Made by a program: the position numbers and the translations under genes. Of a stretch of DNA of 5,647 bases, positions 4,682 to 5,647 are shown piece by piece. Position 1 is the first letter of the stretch. Every line of letters begins with the position of its first letter. Under the pieces are notes generated by a model. The model saw nothing but the letters and a program-made list of their open reading frames with translations, did no database searches and was not told the origin of the DNA. The stretch comes from Natrialbaceae archaeon (GTDB taxonomy: Archaea > Halobacteriota > Halobacteria > Halobacteriales > Natrialbaceae). Where the stretch lies: contig PUPA01000214.1 in the NCBI GenBank assembly GCA_003552885.1, forward strand, positions 1 to 5,647. Direction: 5' to 3'.

Positions 4682-4739
4682 TCGGACGACGGTGTCCGCG
4701 ATCCCGTCGGCGGGCGTCCGGGAAACCCCAACTGTGGCT

Positions 4740-4910
4740 TCACTCGTCGCCGACGTAGACGGTCTTTAGCCGGTTCCCACAGCGGGGACAACACAGCGTC
4801 TGCCACGTTTTCGGGTCGAGATCCCCGATCGTCTCGGTCCGTCTGGCCTCCTCGCGGGGGACGGGCGTCTCGCAGGTCTCACACCGGAGCGGATCCTCTG
4901 CGTCGGTCAT
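4740..4910 (-). CDS. Short zinc-ribbon protein, 56 aa
   Basis: The - strand ATG at 4908-4910 opens a 56-aa frame ending at TGA (4740-4742). It begins MTDAEDPLRCETCETPVPR, contains ETIGDLDPKTWQTLCCPRC and ends KTVYVGDE. Cys10/Cys13 (CETC) and Cys41/Cys44 (CPRC, with Cys40 beside it) form two CxxC pairs, typical of a one-zinc ribbon. The acidic composition and GC-rich third positions match the neighbours. It is too short for a typical ORF length cut-off and easily missed. It lies 46 nt downstream of the DUF5788-like gene on the same strand. A weak TATA-like ATCAAGC (- strand, about 4936-4942) is centred 29 nt before the ATG, so it may be transcribed alone or with the upstream gene. Function unknown. 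Confidence 0.78.
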   Translation of the reverse strand: MTDAEDPLRCETCETPVPREEARRTETIGDLDPKTWQTLCCPRCGNRLKTVYVGDE

Positions 4911-4956
4911 CCGTCGAGGGTAGGGCTTCCGGGGGCTTGATCGCTGGGGAGGTAGC

Positions 4957-5385
4957 TCACCGCCTGACGGCGTCGAGGAAGCTCAGCCAGCGTTTGTGAT
5001 CGTCGATCGTCGAGCTGTTCGTCGCCGCGGCGAAGCCCTCCCCCCGGAGACTCCGGAGGGCGTTCGTCGCCCGGTCGACGCCGACGATCGTCTCGGCTAC
5101 CTCCGTGGCCTCCTCCCGGTCGAGCGGTTCGGACTCGAGTCGCTCGACCAGCCGCTCGCGTTCGGCGACGAGCCGTCGGTTCGCCTCCCTGACCGCGGGT
5201 TTCGCCTCCGCCGGGATCCCCTCTACGTTCCGCGTTTCGATCAGGAACTCCTCCAGGGGGAGCTCGTCGTCGCCGACCGTGATCGTCTCGGGGAGCTCGC
5301 TCCCGATCGTCGCGCTCGGCCGGGCGATCCGTTCGAGCAGCGCCTTCCGCTCGTCCTCCCCGATCGCTCCCTCTCGCTCGTCCAT
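4957..5385 (-). CDS. DUF5788-like haloarchaeal protein, unknown function
   Basis: This 142-aa soluble, acidic and mostly helical protein matches what I recall of the haloarchaeal DUF5788 family. It has an N-terminal KALLERIARPSATIGSELPE segment (14-33), a short beta element TITVGDDELPLEEFLIE (34-50), a long charged helix of about 60-88 that may be a coiled coil (REANRRLVAERERLVERLE), then EEATEVAETIVGVDRATNAL and a C-terminal KRWLSFLDAVRR (131-142). There are no cysteines, membrane segments or recognisable catalytic motif, and no known function. The ATG at 5385 is supported by a TATA-like box about 30 nt upstream. It is divergent from the helicase gene and probably the first gene of a two-gene unit with the 56-aa zinc ribbon. 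Confidence 0.87.
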   Translation of the reverse strand: MDEREGAIGEDERKALLERIARPSATIGSELPETITVGDDELPLEEFLIETRNVEGIPAEAKPAVREANRRLVAERERLVERLESEPLDREEATEVAETIVGVDRATNALRSLRGEGFAAATNSSTIDDHKRWLSFLDAVRR

Positions 5386-5410
5386 ACGCCCCGTTTCGCG
5401 GGCGTTCCCC

Positions 5411-5420
5411 GAAAGGGTAT
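5411..5420 (-). promoter_or_regulatory. TATA-like box of the DUF5788-like gene
   Basis: The - strand reads ATACCCTTTC, centred about 30 nt before the ATG whose first base is 5385. The match is moderate; spacing is the main support. Confidence 0.4.
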
Positions 5421-5488
5421 CGCAGGTCGTCTATGAGAGCCGACCCGGCGACCGGTCGACACGTTCCGGACCGTCCGACTCCGGAGGG

Positions 5489-5495
5489 TTTAGAA
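5489..5495 (+). promoter_or_regulatory. TATA-like box of the helicase gene
   Basis: TTTAGAA is centred 26 nt before the GTG at 5518. It resembles the hisF TATA-like box (TTTAGTA) and supports a leaderless GTG start. Confidence 0.6.
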
Positions 5496-5517
5496 CGCCC
5501 GTCGCGTACGTTCACCG

Positions 5518-5647
5518 GTGAACCCAGAGCGGATCTTCGCGGAGTTTCCCGCGCCGAGTTACCGCGGCAACCAGGAGCGGGCCCTCCGGGAGATCCGCGA
5601 CGCCTTCCTCGCGGGCAACGAGGTCGTGTTGGTGCGTGCACCCACCG
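5518..5647 (+). CDS. N-terminus of an ATP-dependent DNA helicase (superfamily 2, DEAD/DEAH type), 3' truncated by the window
   Basis: A GTG at 5518 opens 43 complete codons running to the window edge. They read NPERIFAEFPAPSYRGNQ at the start and end in EVVLVRAPT. The order Y-R-x2-Q, then a helix (ERALREIRDAFLAGN), then VVLVRAPT matches the Q-motif-like region and the strand before Walker A in SF2 helicases of the Rad3/XPD/DinG and RecQ-like groups. The next residues should be the Walker A GSGKS/T, which falls outside the window. As I recall, haloarchaeal genomes carry a helicase with a very similar N-terminus. The exact subfamily cannot be set from 43 residues. The start is supported by a TATA-like box 26 nt upstream and the lack of a Shine-Dalgarno sequence. 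Confidence 0.82.
   Translation, partial: MNPERIFAEFPAPSYRGNQERALREIRDAFLAGNEVVLVRAPT

Noticed and set aside
4683..4698. 5-bp stem-loop just after the membrane hydrolase stop
   Set aside because: CGGAC/GTCCG with a 6-nt loop is short and lacks a T-run; expected by chance at this GC content.
4907..5641. 244-codon - strand frame spanning the DUF5788-like gene and the helicase start
   Set aside because: Arg/Gly/Pro-rich shadow running across two better-supported genes and their shared divergent promoter region.

Overview
The window reads as chromosomal DNA of a haloarchaeon (class Halobacteria). It is very GC-rich and its proteins are acidic, rich in Asp and Glu. Most genes have an archaeal TATA-like box centred about 25-30 nt before an ATG or GTG start with no Shine-Dalgarno sequence, the usual arrangement for leaderless transcripts. 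The HisF sequence and several small families also look haloarchaeal. This placement comes from recognition and composition, not from a search.

Layout. Positions 1-110 hold the end of an unidentified + strand gene, followed by a hairpin plus T-run that looks like a terminator. Positions 160-380 are non-coding and carry three copies of the palindrome ACACGTGT at about 40-bp intervals. A single-domain molybdopterin oxidoreductase of the sulfite oxidase/MsrP type lies on the - strand (381-971). Divergent from it is a 98-aa two-helix membrane protein (1172-1468). A ribbon-helix-helix protein (1617-1829) ends 2 nt from a convergent 47-aa single-helix membrane peptide (1832-1975). That peptide is divergent from hisF (2064-2879).

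Downstream of hisF, a probable terminator leads into a 275-aa membrane protein (2937-3764). It has two duplicated zinc ribbons, one transmembrane helix and what looks like a decayed CAP/SCP domain. Its stop codon sits in a 25-bp tandem repeat. Next come a 73-aa four-cysteine protein (3910-4131) and a YdjM/DUF457-like membrane hydrolase (4178-4681). On the - strand are a 56-aa zinc-ribbon protein (4740-4910) and a DUF5788-like protein (4957-5385). The window ends in the first 43 codons of a helicase (from 5518), cut just before its Walker A motif.

How the genes relate. Apart from hisF (imidazole-glycerol-phosphate synthase cyclase subunit, histidine and AICAR synthesis), no pathway partners are adjacent. 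Most genes have their own promoter, so this looks like ordinary core genome made of short transcription units, rich in small zinc-binding and small membrane proteins. There is no sign of phage, IS element, CRISPR, tRNA or rRNA, and no convincing new multi-gene system. The most unusual items are the 40-bp-spaced palindrome array at 205-330, the zinc-ribbon/TM/CAP-like architecture, and the tandem repeat across its stop codon.
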